From Litoreibacter albidus (GTDB lineage Bacteria > Pseudomonadota > Alphaproteobacteria > Rhodobacterales > Rhodobacteraceae): a DNA stretch of 64,000 nucleotides. Shown in pieces: positions 26,734 through 35,404 of this stretch. The stretch is from positions 188,501 through 252,500 of the forward strand of contig NZ_FNOI01000001.1 in the NCBI RefSeq assembly GCF_900107015.1. The letters are read 5' to 3'. Within the stretch, counting starts at the first letter, position 1, and every line of letters begins with the position of its first letter. The translations under genes and the position numbers were made by a program. A model generated the notes under the pieces. It had not been told where the DNA came from, did no database searches, and worked only from the letters and a program-made list of their open reading frames with translations.

Positions 26734-27774
26734 ATGAAAAACGTACGCCTCGGCCGCACTGACCTGATGGTATCCCAGCTTTGTTTGGGCTCGATGACAT
26801 GGGGCACGCAGACCTCCGAAGAGGACGCGCACAAACAAATAGAGGCCAGCTTGGACGCGGGCATCAACTTCATCGACACCGCTGAAGCCTACCCCGTGAA
26901 TCCGATGAGCAAGGAAAGCGCGGGCTCTACCGAGCAGATCATTGGCAACTGGCTGGCCAAGACAGGGCGCCGTGACGACGTGGTGTTGGCGAGCAAGGTC
27001 GCAGGCGCGGGCAACTACATCCGTGACGGGGACGAAATCTCATCCAAGACTATTCGCGAGGCGGTCGAGGGCTCGCTCCGCCGTCTCCAGACCGATGTGA
27101 TTGACCTGTACCAACTCCATTGGCCCAATCGCGGCAGCTACATGTTCCGTCAGAATTGGGATTACGATCCCTCCAAGCAGGACCGCGCCGCGACCGTCGC
27201 CCACATGGAAGATGTGTTGGGGGCGCTGAAATCTTTGGTCGCGGAGGGTAAAATCCGCCATGTCGGCCTTAGCAACGAGAGCGCGTGGGGCACGATGATG
27301 TGGCTGCAAATCGCGCAGCGCATGGACGCGCCACGTATGGAAACCATCCAGAACGAGTATTCCTTGATGTGCCGCCTGTTCGATACGGATCTGGCGGAGC
27401 TGTCGCACAACGAAGACATGTCGCTGCTGGCGTTCTCGCCTCTGGCGGTCGGGTATCTGACCGGCAAATATCAGGGCGGTAAGGTGCCCGAAGACTCGCG
27501 CATGTCGATCAATGACCAGATGGGCGGGCGTGCATCGGACCGCGTGCTGCCCGTTGCGCAGGTCTATCTGGATATCGCCGAAAAGCATGGCTTGGACCCC
27601 GTGCACATGTCGCTGGCGTGGTGCTGCCAGCGCCCGTTTTCAGTGATCCCGATCTTTGGCGCGACCAATATGGACCAGCTGAACCATATTATCGCGGGCA
27701 AGGACTTGGTGCTGGGGCAGGACGTTCTGGATGACATAACGGCCGCCCACAAAGCAAATCCGATGCCCTATTAA
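26734..27774 (+). CDS. Aldo/keto reductase (Tas-like)
   Basis: A 346-residue NADPH-dependent oxidoreductase with the AKR barrel. The catalytic Asp and Tyr lie in NFIDTAEAYPVNP, the Lys in VLASKVAGAG, and the His in DLYQLHWPNRG. The long insertion after the first catalytic residues and the C-terminal IFGATNMDQLNHII resemble E. coli Tas. The substrate is unknown. The ATG at 26734 is chosen over an upstream TTG. It is followed by a leader hairpin and the carnitine operon but is probably a separate unit. Confidence 0.88.
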   Translation: MKNVRLGRTDLMVSQLCLGSMTWGTQTSEEDAHKQIEASLDAGINFIDTAEAYPVNPMSKESAGSTEQIIGNWLAKTGRRDDVVLASKVAGAGNYIRDGDEISSKTIREAVEGSLRRLQTDVIDLYQLHWPNRGSYMFRQNWDYDPSKQDRAATVAHMEDVLGALKSLVAEGKIRHVGLSNESAWGTMMWLQIAQRMDAPRMETIQNEYSLMCRLFDTDLAELSHNEDMSLLAFSPLAVGYLTGKYQGGKVPEDSRMSINDQMGGRASDRVLPVAQVYLDIAEKHGLDPVHMSLAWCCQRPFSVIPIFGATNMDQLNHIIAGKDLVLGQDVLDDITAAHKANPMPY

Positions 27775-27816
27775 ACGGGTCTGTGACCGTACCTGACCGA
27801 CCGGAAAAATTCGGGG

Positions 27817-27851
27817 TTGCGCGGGGGGGATAAAACTGGCCCCCTGCGCAA
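27817..27851 (+). promoter_or_regulatory. Strong hairpin in the leader of the carnitine operon
   Basis: TTGCGC plus a G run pairs with a C run plus GCGCAA to give about 12 base pairs, one of them G-U. It is followed on the plus strand by seven A residues and not by T, so it is not a normal terminator for either direction. It lies 18 bases before the BKACE start and could shape leader RNA or block read-through from upstream. Confidence 0.4.
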
Positions 27852-27868
27852 AAAAAGGGAGGGCCGAT

Positions 27869-28780
27869 ATGCCACTGGAAATGAACCGCGAGGTGTTTAT
27901 CACCTGTGCCGTAACGGGCTCGGGTGCTACGCAAGACAAGAGCCCGCATGTACCGCGTTCCCCGAAGCAGATCGCAGATAGTGCCATTGCCGCCGCCAAG
28001 GCGGGTGCCGCGGTGGTGCATTGCCACGTGCGCGACCCCGAAAGCGGCGCACCGTCGCGGGATCTGAGGCATTACCGTGACGTGACCGACCGTATTCGCG
28101 ATGCCGAAGTCGATGTGGTTTTGAACCTGACGGCGGGGATGGGGGGCGATATCGTATTTGGCTCCACCGCGTCCCCTTTTCCAGTGGCTGCGGGCACGGA
28201 TATGATCGGGGCAGAAGAACGTGTGGCGCATGTCGCCGAATGTCTGCCAGAGATTTGTACGCTGGACTGTGGAACGATGAACTTCGCCGAGGCCGATTAC
28301 GTCATGACCAACACGCCCGGCATGTTGACAGCTATGGGCACTATGATGACCGAGCTGGGCGTGAAGCCCGAGATCGAGGCGTTCGATACTGGCCATCTTT
28401 GGTACGCGAAGCAGTTGGTCAAAGACGGGGTGCTGGACAGCCCCGCCTTGGTGCAGCTTTGCATGGGCGTCCCATGGGGCGCGCCGGATGATCTGAACAC
28501 GTTTATGGCGATGGTGAACAATGTGCCGGACGACTGGACGTTTTCCGCCTTCGGGTTGGGGCGCAACCAGATGCCCTACGTCGCGGCGAGCGTCTTGGCG
28601 GGCGGAAACGTGCGCGTCGGGCTAGAGGACAATCTGATGCTGGATCGCGGCGTGCTGGCCACGAATGAAGCATTGGTTGCGCGCGCGGTTGAGATCACCG
28701 AACGCCTCGGCGCGAAAGTCATCGGGCCAGATGCCGTGCGCGAGAAGTTAGGATTGGTAAAGCGGGCGCCGCGCGGGTGA
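27869..28780 (+). CDS. BKACE family 3-keto acid cleavage enzyme, probable dehydrocarnitine-acetyl-CoA transferase
   Basis: A 303-residue DUF849/BKACE protein. These zinc enzymes swap a beta-keto acid with acetyl-CoA. Metal ligands His51 and His53 lie in VVHCHVRDP; ITCAVTGSGAT opens the barrel and VRVGLEDNL closes it. Next to a carnitine dehydrogenase, the expected reaction is dehydrocarnitine + acetyl-CoA to betainyl-CoA + acetoacetate. AAAGGGAGGG precedes the ATG. The stop overlaps the GTG of the lipocalin gene (GTGA), so translation is coupled. Family certain; substrate inferred from neighbours. Confidence 0.88.
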   Translation: MPLEMNREVFITCAVTGSGATQDKSPHVPRSPKQIADSAIAAAKAGAAVVHCHVRDPESGAPSRDLRHYRDVTDRIRDAEVDVVLNLTAGMGGDIVFGSTASPFPVAAGTDMIGAEERVAHVAECLPEICTLDCGTMNFAEADYVMTNTPGMLTAMGTMMTELGVKPEIEAFDTGHLWYAKQLVKDGVLDSPALVQLCMGVPWGAPDDLNTFMAMVNNVPDDWTFSAFGLGRNQMPYVAASVLAGGNVRVGLEDNLMLDRGVLATNEALVARAVEITERLGAKVIGPDAVREKLGLVKRAPRG

Positions 28781-29298
28781 GACGTTGGTTAACCACCTTG
28801 GGCCTGCTTGTGCTCGCGGCCTGCGCACCGCAGCCCGTCTTTGTGCCAGACGGGTTTCGTGACACGAATGTAGCGATCACATCCTCCACGCGGTTTGATG
28901 CCAAACGCTTTGCAGGCGACTGGACAGTCATCGAAAGCTTCGAGCAAACCCCGCGAGAGGTCGCAATCAGCCGCATCACGTTCCGCGCCGAGGCGGGCGG
29001 CTACCGCTACATTCCCCAAGCCGCAATATCGCCTTTGGCGCAGGATGCAGAAGGGGCCGTTTGGCCGCTCTTGTCCGTTGGCCAGTTTGGCAGGTTGGTG
29101 CCAGAAGCAGGTGACCCGATTTGGGTGATCTGGGTTGACGAAGACCACCGCACGGCGGCGCTCGGTACGCCCTCCGGTCGCTTTGGCATGATCATCAATC
29201 GCACCAAAACCCTGCGCTCTGACCGCCTGAATGCCGCGCGGGAAATCCTTGCCTTCAACGGCTACGATTTGACGAAACTTAGAAAGGTGTCGCCATGA
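28777..29298 (+). CDS. Lipocalin-like lipoprotein
   Basis: A 173-residue protein with a signal peptide and lipobox (LLVLAACAPQ, Cys near 16). The mature part has the lipocalin N-terminal signature as RFAGDWTVIESF, a central beta-rich region with PIWVIWVDEDHRTAALG, and a C-terminal Arg-rich helix (DRLNAAREILAFNGYDLTKL). It resembles Blc-type outer membrane lipocalins. It is coupled to both neighbours by four-base overlaps (GTGA before, ATGA after), tying it to carnitine catabolism, where its role is unknown. GTG is taken as start because it alone gives the signal peptide in full. Confidence 0.78.
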   Translation: MRRWLTTLGLLVLAACAPQPVFVPDGFRDTNVAITSSTRFDAKRFAGDWTVIESFEQTPREVAISRITFRAEAGGYRYIPQAAISPLAQDAEGAVWPLLSVGQFGRLVPEAGDPIWVIWVDEDHRTAALGTPSGRFGMIINRTKTLRSDRLNAAREILAFNGYDLTKLRKVSP

Positions 29299-30737
29299 CG
29301 AAAACAGCAGCAATTCTTGGCTGTGGCGTCATAGGGGGCGGCTGGGCCGCGCGGTTCCTGCTTATGGGGTGGGACGTGCGCGTGTTTGACCCTGACCCAG
29401 AGGCTGAACGCAAGATTAACGAGGTGCTGACCAACGCGCGGCGCTCGCTACCCGGACTGTCCGACAGCGCGATGCCGGAGGAGGGCGCTCTGAGTTTTCA
29501 CGACGACCTAGCCGAGGCCGTTGGCCCCGCCGACTGGATACAGGAAAGCGTGCCAGAGCGGCTGGAGATCAAGCATAAAGTCTTCGCGGACGTACAGGCC
29601 GCGTGCCGTATGGATGCGATCATCGGGTCATCGACCTCCGGCTTTAAGCCGTCGGAGCTACAAGAAGGGGCGCTGCGCCCCGAACAGATCGTGGTGACCC
29701 ATCCATTCAACCCTGTCTACCTGTTGCCGCTAATTGAGCTGGTTCCCAGCCCCGCGAACGACGCGTCGTTTGTGCAAAGGGCCAAGGACGTCCTGACCTC
29801 CATCGGGTGTTTTCCCCTTCATGTGCGCAAGGAAATCGACGCTCATATCGCGGACCGCTTTTTGGAAGCCGTCTGGCGCGAGGCGCTCTGGCTTATCAAA
29901 GACGGTATCGCCACCACCGAAGAAATCGACGAAGCCATTCGCATGGGGTTTGGCCTACGGTGGGCGCAAATGGGGTTGTTCGAGACCTACCGCATTGCGG
30001 GCGGTGAGGCGGGGATGAAGCATTTCATCGAGCAATTCGGCCCATGCTTGTCGTGGCCTTGGACCAAGCTGATGGACGTGCCAGAACTGACGGACGAGTT
30101 GGTCGATACGATCGCCAGCCAGTCCGACGCACAATCCGGCATGCACTCTATCCGCGAGTTGGAACGCATCCGCGATACCAACCTTGTCGCCATGCTGCGG
30201 GCGCTCAAAGCGCAGGATTACGGCGCTGGCGCGGTGCTGAACCGTTCGGAGCCCGCGAAACCTGCGCTCGGTGACACGTCTGCGCCGATCGTGACGGTGC
30301 ACCGCGCGGTGCCGCTGGATTGGACAGATTACAACGGTCACATGAACGAGGCGCGCTATTTGCAGGCCTTCGGTGACGCAACAGATCGCTTCATGGAAAT
30401 GATCGGTTGTGATGCGGACTACATCGCGTCTGGCGGCAGCTACTTCACTGCAGAGACGCACATCCGGCACCTTGACGAAACCCACGCCGGAACGCGTATC
30501 CGTGTCGAGACGCAGGTGCTTCAAGGACAGGGTAAAAAGATGCACCTGTTCCACCGTATGTTCGACGGCAACAGATTGCTGTCAACGGGCGAGCATATGT
30601 TGATCCATGTCTCGCTGGAGACCCGCCGCGCGGCGGAGCCATCTGCGGATATTGCCAAAACTTTAAGTGCGATCGCCGCTGCGCACGCCAGTCTACCAAG
30701 GCCCGAAGGCGCGGGCGCGGCTGTTGGTGTGCGCTAA
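29295..30737 (+). CDS. Fused L-carnitine dehydrogenase / betainyl-CoA thioesterase
   Basis: A 480-residue fusion. Residues 1 to about 315 are a 3-hydroxyacyl-CoA-dehydrogenase-type NAD enzyme: Rossmann motif ILGCGVIGGGWAARF, HPFNPVYLLPLIELVP, and IADRFLEAVWREALWLI. Residues about 333-455 are a hotdog thioesterase starting VPLDWTDYNGHMNEARYL, with the Asp of the 4HBT family. This architecture is that of bifunctional carnitine dehydrogenase and betainyl-CoA hydrolase, so BKACE plus this protein would turn carnitine into glycine betaine. Its stop overlaps that of the convergent XRE gene by four bases. Confidence 0.9.
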   Translation: MTKTAAILGCGVIGGGWAARFLLMGWDVRVFDPDPEAERKINEVLTNARRSLPGLSDSAMPEEGALSFHDDLAEAVGPADWIQESVPERLEIKHKVFADVQAACRMDAIIGSSTSGFKPSELQEGALRPEQIVVTHPFNPVYLLPLIELVPSPANDASFVQRAKDVLTSIGCFPLHVRKEIDAHIADRFLEAVWREALWLIKDGIATTEEIDEAIRMGFGLRWAQMGLFETYRIAGGEAGMKHFIEQFGPCLSWPWTKLMDVPELTDELVDTIASQSDAQSGMHSIRELERIRDTNLVAMLRALKAQDYGAGAVLNRSEPAKPALGDTSAPIVTVHRAVPLDWTDYNGHMNEARYLQAFGDATDRFMEMIGCDADYIASGGSYFTAETHIRHLDETHAGTRIRVETQVLQGQGKKMHLFHRMFDGNRLLSTGEHMLIHVSLETRRAAEPSADIAKTLSAIAAAHASLPRPEGAGAAVGVR

Positions 30738-31594
30738 GTCAGATCGTTGATCAAGGTATCCAGCAACTTAGGCACATCACGCGACGATATCTGCGCCTCC
30801 CTGACCAACCCGTCAAAATGCTGGGTGATGGCTTGCACGCGTTCCTTGTCGCGGAAGGCGAGGTAATTGCGGCCCAAGTAAATCACCGCAAGTTTGGGCC
30901 CGAATATGGTCACGGGGGCGGAGTACAGCTTGCGCGCATCGAACATGTGCAGGCGTAAGGTTGGATAAAGCTGGTCGTGCAGGTGCCGTAGCCGTTCAAG
31001 CTGCGCGCGGCGCGTGCTCACTGGTAGACCGTCGTAGTAGCCGCAGCCTTTCGCCATGGCGCTCAACTCGTGCACAGGAAACGCTATTTCATAGTCGGAG
31101 CCGGTGCTTCGCATCCAATTTAAGTTGTCCTTGGAGGCGCCGACAGCTTGGGCGGTCGTGCGCCCCAGATGCGGCGTGTATTCCCATTCCAGCATGTCAC
31201 GGGTTTTTAGCATGTCATGCAGGCTCGCGGGTACGTGGCGGATTTTGTACCCCTCGGCCTCGCGGTGCCACGCATGGATTTGCTCGTCCGCCAAAGCGCG
31301 CGGCGCTTCGGTGAAGCTAAGCGCGCTGGCCATCAGGTCCACGGCAAGCTCTGGGCGGTCAGTTAGGCCCAGCAGCCAGTCCGCGGATACCCCCAGCACG
31401 CGGGCGCATTCCCCGACGACTTGTGCGTTTGGCAGTCGCGCGGTCGTCGATTTAAGAAGCTGCGACACGGTGGAGCGGTCCACGCCTATGGCACGCGCCA
31501 ATGCGCTTTGGCTTATTTGGGTGGCGTCCATGGCTTGGGCGACGCGGGCGCGGAACAATTCCGCACGGTCCCGCTTGTCGATAATAAATGTCAT
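30734..31594 (-). CDS. XRE family transcriptional regulator
   Basis: A 286-residue regulator. Residues about 15-75 form an XRE helix-turn-helix (ISQSALARAIGVDRSTVSQLLKSTTARLPNAQVV). The remaining 200 residues form a C-terminal domain without recognised motif (IRHVPASLHDMLKTRDMLEWEY, APVTIFGPKLAVIYLGRNYLAFRD), probably sensing a ligand. It ends against the carnitine dehydrogenase gene and is divergent from the desaturase. Control of carnitine genes is a guess from position. Confidence 0.75.
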   Translation of the reverse strand: MTFIIDKRDRAELFRARVAQAMDATQISQSALARAIGVDRSTVSQLLKSTTARLPNAQVVGECARVLGVSADWLLGLTDRPELAVDLMASALSFTEAPRALADEQIHAWHREAEGYKIRHVPASLHDMLKTRDMLEWEYTPHLGRTTAQAVGASKDNLNWMRSTGSDYEIAFPVHELSAMAKGCGYYDGLPVSTRRAQLERLRHLHDQLYPTLRLHMFDARKLYSAPVTIFGPKLAVIYLGRNYLAFRDKERVQAITQHFDGLVREAQISSRDVPKLLDTLINDLT

Positions 31595-31695
31595 GTGGTG
31601 ATTTATATCATCATCGCAGAAAAATGTGAACTATTCACAGAATGGCCGCCTTGCCCGATCGCGGGTTAGCAACGTCTTAAAAGAGGGGCGAGCCG

Positions 31696-32652
31696 ATGGG
31701 GACTGCGACGAAAACAAAACGGGACGACCGTCTGACTGGCGGTCGCTACCGGACAACTAAGCGCACGGTGGAATGGCCAACGCTGGTCTTGTTGGTGGCG
31801 ACCTACGCGGTCTGGTGTGTCGCGGTGTTCTGGATGGCGACGTGGTCGCTGCCCTTGGCTGTTTTGATCACTGCACTCGCAATCGTTCAGCACGCGTCGC
31901 TGCAGCATGAGGCGCTGCACGGGCATCCTTCGCGGTGGCAGTGGCTCAACGCGCTGATGGTGCGACCGTCGCTGAACCTGCTGGTCCCCTACGGGCGGTT
32001 CCGCGACACGCATTTGAACCATCATCGCGATGCTAACCTGACAGACCCATACGACGACCCAGAAACCAACTTCTTGTCCACCGCGCGGTGGCGTTGCGTG
32101 CCGCGCTGGCTGCGACCTGTGTACCGGTTCAATAACACGCTGGCGGGGCGGATGTTGATTGGCCCGCTGCTAGGGCAATGGACGTTTATGCGCCGCGATT
32201 TCCGGTTGCTGGATGCGAATGTCGCCTGTAGCTGGGCTGCGCATGCGGTCAGCACAGTTGGGGTTATGTGGCTGGTCGTGGCGTCGTCAATGCCTGTCTG
32301 GGCGTATCTGAGCGCGGCTTACGTGGGGATGTCGGTGCTGAAGATACGCACCTTTCTGGAGCACCGTGCGCATGAAAGTCACGGCGGGCGTAGTGTCATT
32401 ATCGAGGACAGCGGCCCGTTGGCATTCCTGTTCCTGAACAACAACCTGCACATCGTTCACCACATGCATCCGCAGGTCGCGTGGTATGATCTGCCGCGCC
32501 TCTACCAAGGGCGTAAGGCGCGGTTCTTGGCGCGCAACGGCGGGTATTGGTACCGCTCTTACGCCAGCATCATGGCGCGGTATCTGCTTGCAGTAAAAGA
32601 CCCCGTGCCACATCCGCACTTGCGCGTGGGGGAGGAGAGACTGGACCGCTAG
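31696..32652 (+). CDS. Fatty acid desaturase family protein
   Basis: A 318-residue membrane di-iron enzyme. The three histidine boxes are HEALHGH, HLNHH and HIVHHMHP, with about four transmembrane segments between them (LVLLVATYAVWCVAVFWMA, LPLAVLITALAIVQHA). This is the membrane desaturase/hydroxylase superfamily. Whether it acts on acyl lipids, carotenoids or another substrate cannot be told; no acyl-lipid or carotenoid genes are close by. GAGGGGCG precedes the ATG. Confidence 0.8.
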   Translation: MGTATKTKRDDRLTGGRYRTTKRTVEWPTLVLLVATYAVWCVAVFWMATWSLPLAVLITALAIVQHASLQHEALHGHPSRWQWLNALMVRPSLNLLVPYGRFRDTHLNHHRDANLTDPYDDPETNFLSTARWRCVPRWLRPVYRFNNTLAGRMLIGPLLGQWTFMRRDFRLLDANVACSWAAHAVSTVGVMWLVVASSMPVWAYLSAAYVGMSVLKIRTFLEHRAHESHGGRSVIIEDSGPLAFLFLNNNLHIVHHMHPQVAWYDLPRLYQGRKARFLARNGGYWYRSYASIMARYLLAVKDPVPHPHLRVGEERLDR

Positions 32653-32703
32653 CTCCTGCGCGGTATAGATGGGCCACACCGCATGCCGCACTTGGAGAGA
32701 CAC

Positions 32704-33594
32704 ATGGCCCTTTGGATATACGTCTCGGTCTTTGCGGCCTTCATGCAGAACCTGCGGTTCATGTTGCAAAAACACCTGAAGGCAACAAAGCTGTCCACGG
32801 GCGGCGCGACCTTCTCGCGGTTTTTGTTTTCCAGTCCGTTGGTTGCCCTTGCTGTTTGGGGCTATCTGTCGTGGTCAGGCGCGGCTTTTCCCGCGTTAAG
32901 CGGCACGTTCTGGGCCTACGCCCTATCCGGTGGGATCGCCCAGATTTTGGCGACGGCCTGCGTGGTGGCCCTATTCGCCGAGCGCAATTTCGCTGTTGGT
33001 ATCGTTTTCAAGAAAACCGAGGTCGTGCTGACGGCGCTGGTTGGGCTGGTGGTGCTGGGCGAGGGGGTGTCGTCGCTTGGAGTGGTTGCGATTGTTGTTG
33101 GCTTTGCGGGTGTCATGCTGCTGTCAGACCCGCCACAGGGCGGCGCACGGTTCCTCAACAAGGCGACAGGCTTCGGGCTTAGTTCCGGCTTGTTGTTCGC
33201 AGTGTCGGCGGTCGGGTACCGCGGTGCGGCGATGCAAATCGACAGTGCGGATGTGATCGTGCGCGCAGGGGTGACGTTGGCGATGGTCACGGCCTACCAA
33301 ACGATCATCATGGCCGCGTGGCTGGCGTGGCGCGACACGGGTGAGATCGCGCGCGTAGTCGCATCTTGGCGGGTATCATCGCTGGTCGGTGTGACGTCTA
33401 TGTGCGGTTCTTTCGGGTGGTTCATAGCCTTCGCGCTGCAAAATGCTGCCTATGTGAAAGCGGTCGGGCAGGTGGAATTGGTGTTCACCTTTCTGGCGTC
33501 CTACTTCATCTTCAAAGAGCGCAGTACGCCCAAAGAGATCGCGGGCATTGCGCTGATTGTGATCAGCATATTGGTACTGGTCGCGGCACTATAG
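32704..33594 (+). CDS. DMT superfamily (EamA-like) transporter
   Basis: A 296-residue protein with ten predicted transmembrane helices in two EamA-like halves, each ending in a charged loop after helix 4 (RNFAVGIVFKKTEVVLTALVGLVVLGEG and VKAVGQVELVFTFLASYFIFKERSTPKE). The substrate is unknown. The ATG at 32704 is preferred because CTTGGAGAGA lies just upstream; an ATG seven codons earlier would place it inside the gene. It precedes a rhodanese gene by 18 bp, probably in one transcript. Confidence 0.83.
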   Translation: MALWIYVSVFAAFMQNLRFMLQKHLKATKLSTGGATFSRFLFSSPLVALAVWGYLSWSGAAFPALSGTFWAYALSGGIAQILATACVVALFAERNFAVGIVFKKTEVVLTALVGLVVLGEGVSSLGVVAIVVGFAGVMLLSDPPQGGARFLNKATGFGLSSGLLFAVSAVGYRGAAMQIDSADVIVRAGVTLAMVTAYQTIIMAAWLAWRDTGEIARVVASWRVSSLVGVTSMCGSFGWFIAFALQNAAYVKAVGQVELVFTFLASYFIFKERSTPKEIAGIALIVISILVLVAAL

Positions 33595-33612
33595 ACGGTC
33601 GGAGGATAGGCC

Positions 33613-34002
33613 ATGAGTTTGAAAGTATCAGCGGCGCAGATGGTCGCCAAAGCGCGGGCGCGCATCGAGGAAGTCGAGACCAAGGACGCGATTGCTATGG
33701 TCGGCGATGATGATGTGGTGATTGTCGATTTGCGCGACGTGAGAGAGCGTCAGCGCTCCGGCTATGTTCCGGGCAGTTTTCATTGCCCGCGTGGTATGGC
33801 GGAATTCTGGGTGGACCCCGACAGCCCCTATTTCAAAGAGATATTCGGGCAGGACAAGAAGTTCGTGTTCCACTGCGCGTCCGGCTGGCGCTCCGCGCTG
33901 ACCGTTGCGACTTTGAATGACATGGGGTTCGACGCGGCGCACCTGAAAGAGGGGTTCTCTACGTGGGAAGCGCAGGGCGGGCCGGTTGACCGCGACGGTT
34001 GA
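33613..34002 (+). CDS. Rhodanese-like sulfurtransferase
   Basis: A 129-residue single-domain rhodanese. The catalytic Cys lies in FVFHCASGWRSALT, with the usual VVIVDLRDVRERQRSGYVPGS strand-turn upstream and the C-terminal GFSTWEAQGGPV. Such proteins carry persulfide sulfur. The loop after Cys (ASGWRS) is of the common rhodanese length. GGAGGATAGG precedes the ATG. It follows the DMT transporter closely. Confidence 0.88.
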   Translation: MSLKVSAAQMVAKARARIEEVETKDAIAMVGDDDVVIVDLRDVRERQRSGYVPGSFHCPRGMAEFWVDPDSPYFKEIFGQDKKFVFHCASGWRSALTVATLNDMGFDAAHLKEGFSTWEAQGGPVDRDG

Positions 34003-34080
34003 CGTGTCACAGAATTGTTACCAGCAGAAGTGTGCTTAGGGAGGTTCGCCTGCCTTGACCGCCTGCGTGTCCCCGCATAT

Positions 34081-34099
34081 CTAAACTAATCAGTTTAGT
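34081..34099. promoter_or_regulatory. Perfect dyad operator-like site before the AraC gene
   Basis: The 16-base core TAAACT-aatc-AGTTTA (34082-34097) is a perfect inverted repeat lying 17-35 bases before the AraC-type start codon. The 19-base unit matches 17 bases of the site before pcm at 6952-6970. It looks like a dimeric repressor operator; the regulator is not identified. Confidence 0.5.
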
Positions 34100-34116
34100 T
34101 TCGGGCGGAGACACGC

Positions 34117-35007
34117 ATGGGCCATATTATCGACCGACCACGGCTTGACCCGACCGATGACAGCTTGTTACCGCCGCTGCTGAGGCATGCTAGCACCGAC
34201 GGGCTATTGCGGTTCGAGTACCGCGAGGACGCCCCCGGCGCGTTGCCCGCGCAGGTCAGCGAGTACACGACCTTCATCATTCCCGTGCAGGATACACCAC
34301 TCCGCGTGATCGGTCAGCGCGACGGGAGGTCTGAACAGTTCACCATGAAAGGGGGCGACATCGCAGTTGCCTTGGCCGGATCGCTCAATGCGTGGCAGTG
34401 GCTCGATCCGACCAAGGTAATTTTGCTGCACATTGACCCCGATGTGATGCGGCGCTTTGTTCAAACCGAACTTAAAGTTATCCCAACAGGGCACCGATTT
34501 GAGAACACGATTTTCTTTCGTGATGCAGAGGTGCGCAACGGCGCCGAACGTATGCGTGAAACTCTGGTCGCGGGGGAGTTGGGCGCTGGCGTTGTCTTTG
34601 ACGCCTTGGCGCGGATGTTCTTGGTCCAGCTGGTAAAGCGCTATGGCAAAGCGGAGCAGTCCGACATGTCGTTCGATCAACGGTTCGGGCCGGATCAATA
34701 CGCGCAAGTTGTTCGCTACATCGAGGACCACCTTGACCAAAAGCTGAACCCCGCACAGCTTGCCGCCGAACTGGGAATGAGTGAGGCGGCCTTCGCCCGC
34801 AAGTTTAAGGCGCGGGTTGGGGAAACGCCCATGCGCTTTGTCAACAAGATCCGCCTAGAGGTTGCGCGCCGACTGCTGGGCAAAGGCACGCTGGCACTTG
34901 CTCAGATAGCGGCGGACTGTGGCTTCGCGGACCAGGCGCATATGTCGCGCAGCTTCAAGCGGCATCTGGGCGTGTCCCCAAGCGAGTTTCGCGCGGGCCA
35001 CGCCTAG
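34117..35007 (+). CDS. AraC family transcriptional regulator
   Basis: A 296-residue regulator with an N-terminal AraC-type ligand domain (FRYEDAPGALPAQVSEYTTFIIPVQDTP-like region) and two C-terminal helix-turn-helix motifs within residues about 195-293: LNPAQLAAELGMSEAAFARKF and LALAQIAADCGFADQAHMSRSFKRHLGVSPSEF. Ligand and targets are unknown. A palindrome precedes the gene and a strong terminator follows, so it is a single-gene unit. GGCGGAGA lies before the ATG. Confidence 0.87.
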   Translation: MGHIIDRPRLDPTDDSLLPPLLRHASTDGLLRFEYREDAPGALPAQVSEYTTFIIPVQDTPLRVIGQRDGRSEQFTMKGGDIAVALAGSLNAWQWLDPTKVILLHIDPDVMRRFVQTELKVIPTGHRFENTIFFRDAEVRNGAERMRETLVAGELGAGVVFDALARMFLVQLVKRYGKAEQSDMSFDQRFGPDQYAQVVRYIEDHLDQKLNPAQLAAELGMSEAAFARKFKARVGETPMRFVNKIRLEVARRLLGKGTLALAQIAADCGFADQAHMSRSFKRHLGVSPSEFRAGHA

Positions 35008-35025
35008 ACTTCGTGCCGAAACAAA

Positions 35026-35060
35026 TAAGCCCCGACTGATACATATCAGCCGGGGCTTTG
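35026..35060. terminator. Bidirectional rho-independent terminator
   Basis: AAGCCCCG and CTGAT pair with ATCAG and CGGGGCTT around a four-base loop, with one unpaired base, and are followed by TTT on the plus strand and flanked by A residues upstream. It separates the AraC gene from the convergent small secreted-protein gene. Confidence 0.85.
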
Positions 35061-35101
35061 GACGAACCCTCCTCTACTTGCGTAGAGCTGGGGGCGAGGG
35101 A

Positions 35102-35404
35102 TCAGTCGTATTCGCCGATGAACATTTTCGCCAGCTGGGCGTTCGTGTAGGCGTCGGGGGACACGCCCATGCTTTTCGCCAACTGCAGGTGACCTTGGGA
35201 GTTGCGGCTGGTTTGTGCCGGTGCCACCAGTTCGATGCGGTCGTCGATGTCGTCGCCGCTGAGCTTGCCAACTGCGATTGTCTGGGCTGCTGCTGATGTG
35301 CTCTGGGCGGCGTGCTTTATGCCGAATTTTTCGGCGGGTGATGTGTCTGCCAATACCGGTGCGGCAGAGAGCGCAACCACTGTGGAGAGTGCGATGAGTT
35401 TCAT
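35102..35404 (-). CDS. Small secreted hypothetical protein
   Basis: A 100-residue protein with a clear signal peptide (MKLIALSTVVALSAAPVLA|D). The mature 80 residues are hydrophilic, with SPAEKFGIKHAAQSTSAAA and a C-terminal helix GVSPDAYTNAQLAKMFIGEYD. No family is recognised. It converges on the AraC gene across the terminator; AAAGGGATAAAG precedes the start. Probably periplasmic or secreted. Confidence 0.65.
   Translation of the reverse strand: MKLIALSTVVALSAAPVLADTSPAEKFGIKHAAQSTSAAAQTIAVGKLSGDDIDDRIELVAPAQTSRNSQGHLQLAKSMGVSPDAYTNAQLAKMFIGEYD

Noticed and set aside
27817-27851. Hairpin as a terminator of the aldo/keto reductase gene
   Set aside because: The downstream tract on the sense strand is A and not T, and the stem is 43 bases past the stop codon.
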